Position numbers and translations under genes: made by a program. A stretch of DNA of 12,839 bases from Thiobacillus sp. UBA6918 (GTDB taxonomy: Bacteria > Pseudomonadota > Gammaproteobacteria > Burkholderiales > Thiobacillaceae): contig DKAU01000103.1 in assembly GCA_002450925.1 (NCBI GenBank), positions 1 to 12,839 of the forward strand, read 5' to 3'. Shown here in pieces: positions 12,585-12,839 of this stretch; position 1 is the stretch's first letter; every line of letters begins with the position of its first letter. The notes under the pieces were generated by a model. It was not told where the DNA came from, ran no database searches, and saw nothing but the letters and a program-made list of their open reading frames with translations.

Positions 12585-12839
<255 letters not shown>

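Overview
The window looks like chromosomal DNA of a betaproteobacterium, probably in or near Nitrosomonadales. This rests on the resemblance of GltD, HemE, PriA, the C+ form of bL31 and Rho to proteobacterial proteins, on moderately high GC coding sequence, and on the mix of housekeeping and envelope genes. I see no mobile element, CRISPR array, rRNA or tRNA gene. The genus cannot be fixed by eye.

Left part (1-3831, all + strand): the 3' half of gltD (glutamate synthase small subunit) ends at a strong terminator. A CPA1-type cation/proton antiporter with a C-terminal TrkA-N-like domain follows. Then come two small exported proteins of unknown function, one helical with two similar helical units and one with a glycine zipper. 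Each of these genes has its own spacing, Shine-Dalgarno or terminator signals, so they look like single transcription units. The first small exported gene is preceded by three TTAC repeats exactly 10 bp apart, which looks like an OmpR-family response-regulator site.

Middle (3917-7467, + strand): hemE (uroporphyrinogen decarboxylase) and priA (primosomal helicase) are separated by 311 bp of AT-rich non-coding DNA. That gap carries two perfect DnaA boxes (TTATNCACA), one 8/9 match and one 7/9 inverted half-site. It is either a DnaA-controlled priA promoter, a DnaA-binding locus, or an origin-like element. This is the most interesting non-coding signal in the window.

Right-middle (7469-11072, - strand): a tight three-gene operon reads M48 metalloprotease, ArnT-like GT-C glycosyltransferase, mobA. 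It converges on priA with one base between the stop codons. Both internal junctions are 4-bp stop/start overlaps using non-ATG starts (GTGA and TTGA), which suggests translational coupling.

Right end: rpmE (bL31, - strand) has its own promoter and a palindromic terminator. Divergently, a SYLF/YSC84-domain exported protein is followed 11 bp later by a small CigR-like lipoprotein. This pair ends at a bidirectional terminator shared with the convergent rho gene, of which only the last 86 codons are inside the window.

Most of the window is ordinary housekeeping. The observations worth following up are in the intergenic regions and in the small envelope genes. I did not find a convincing new multi-gene system.
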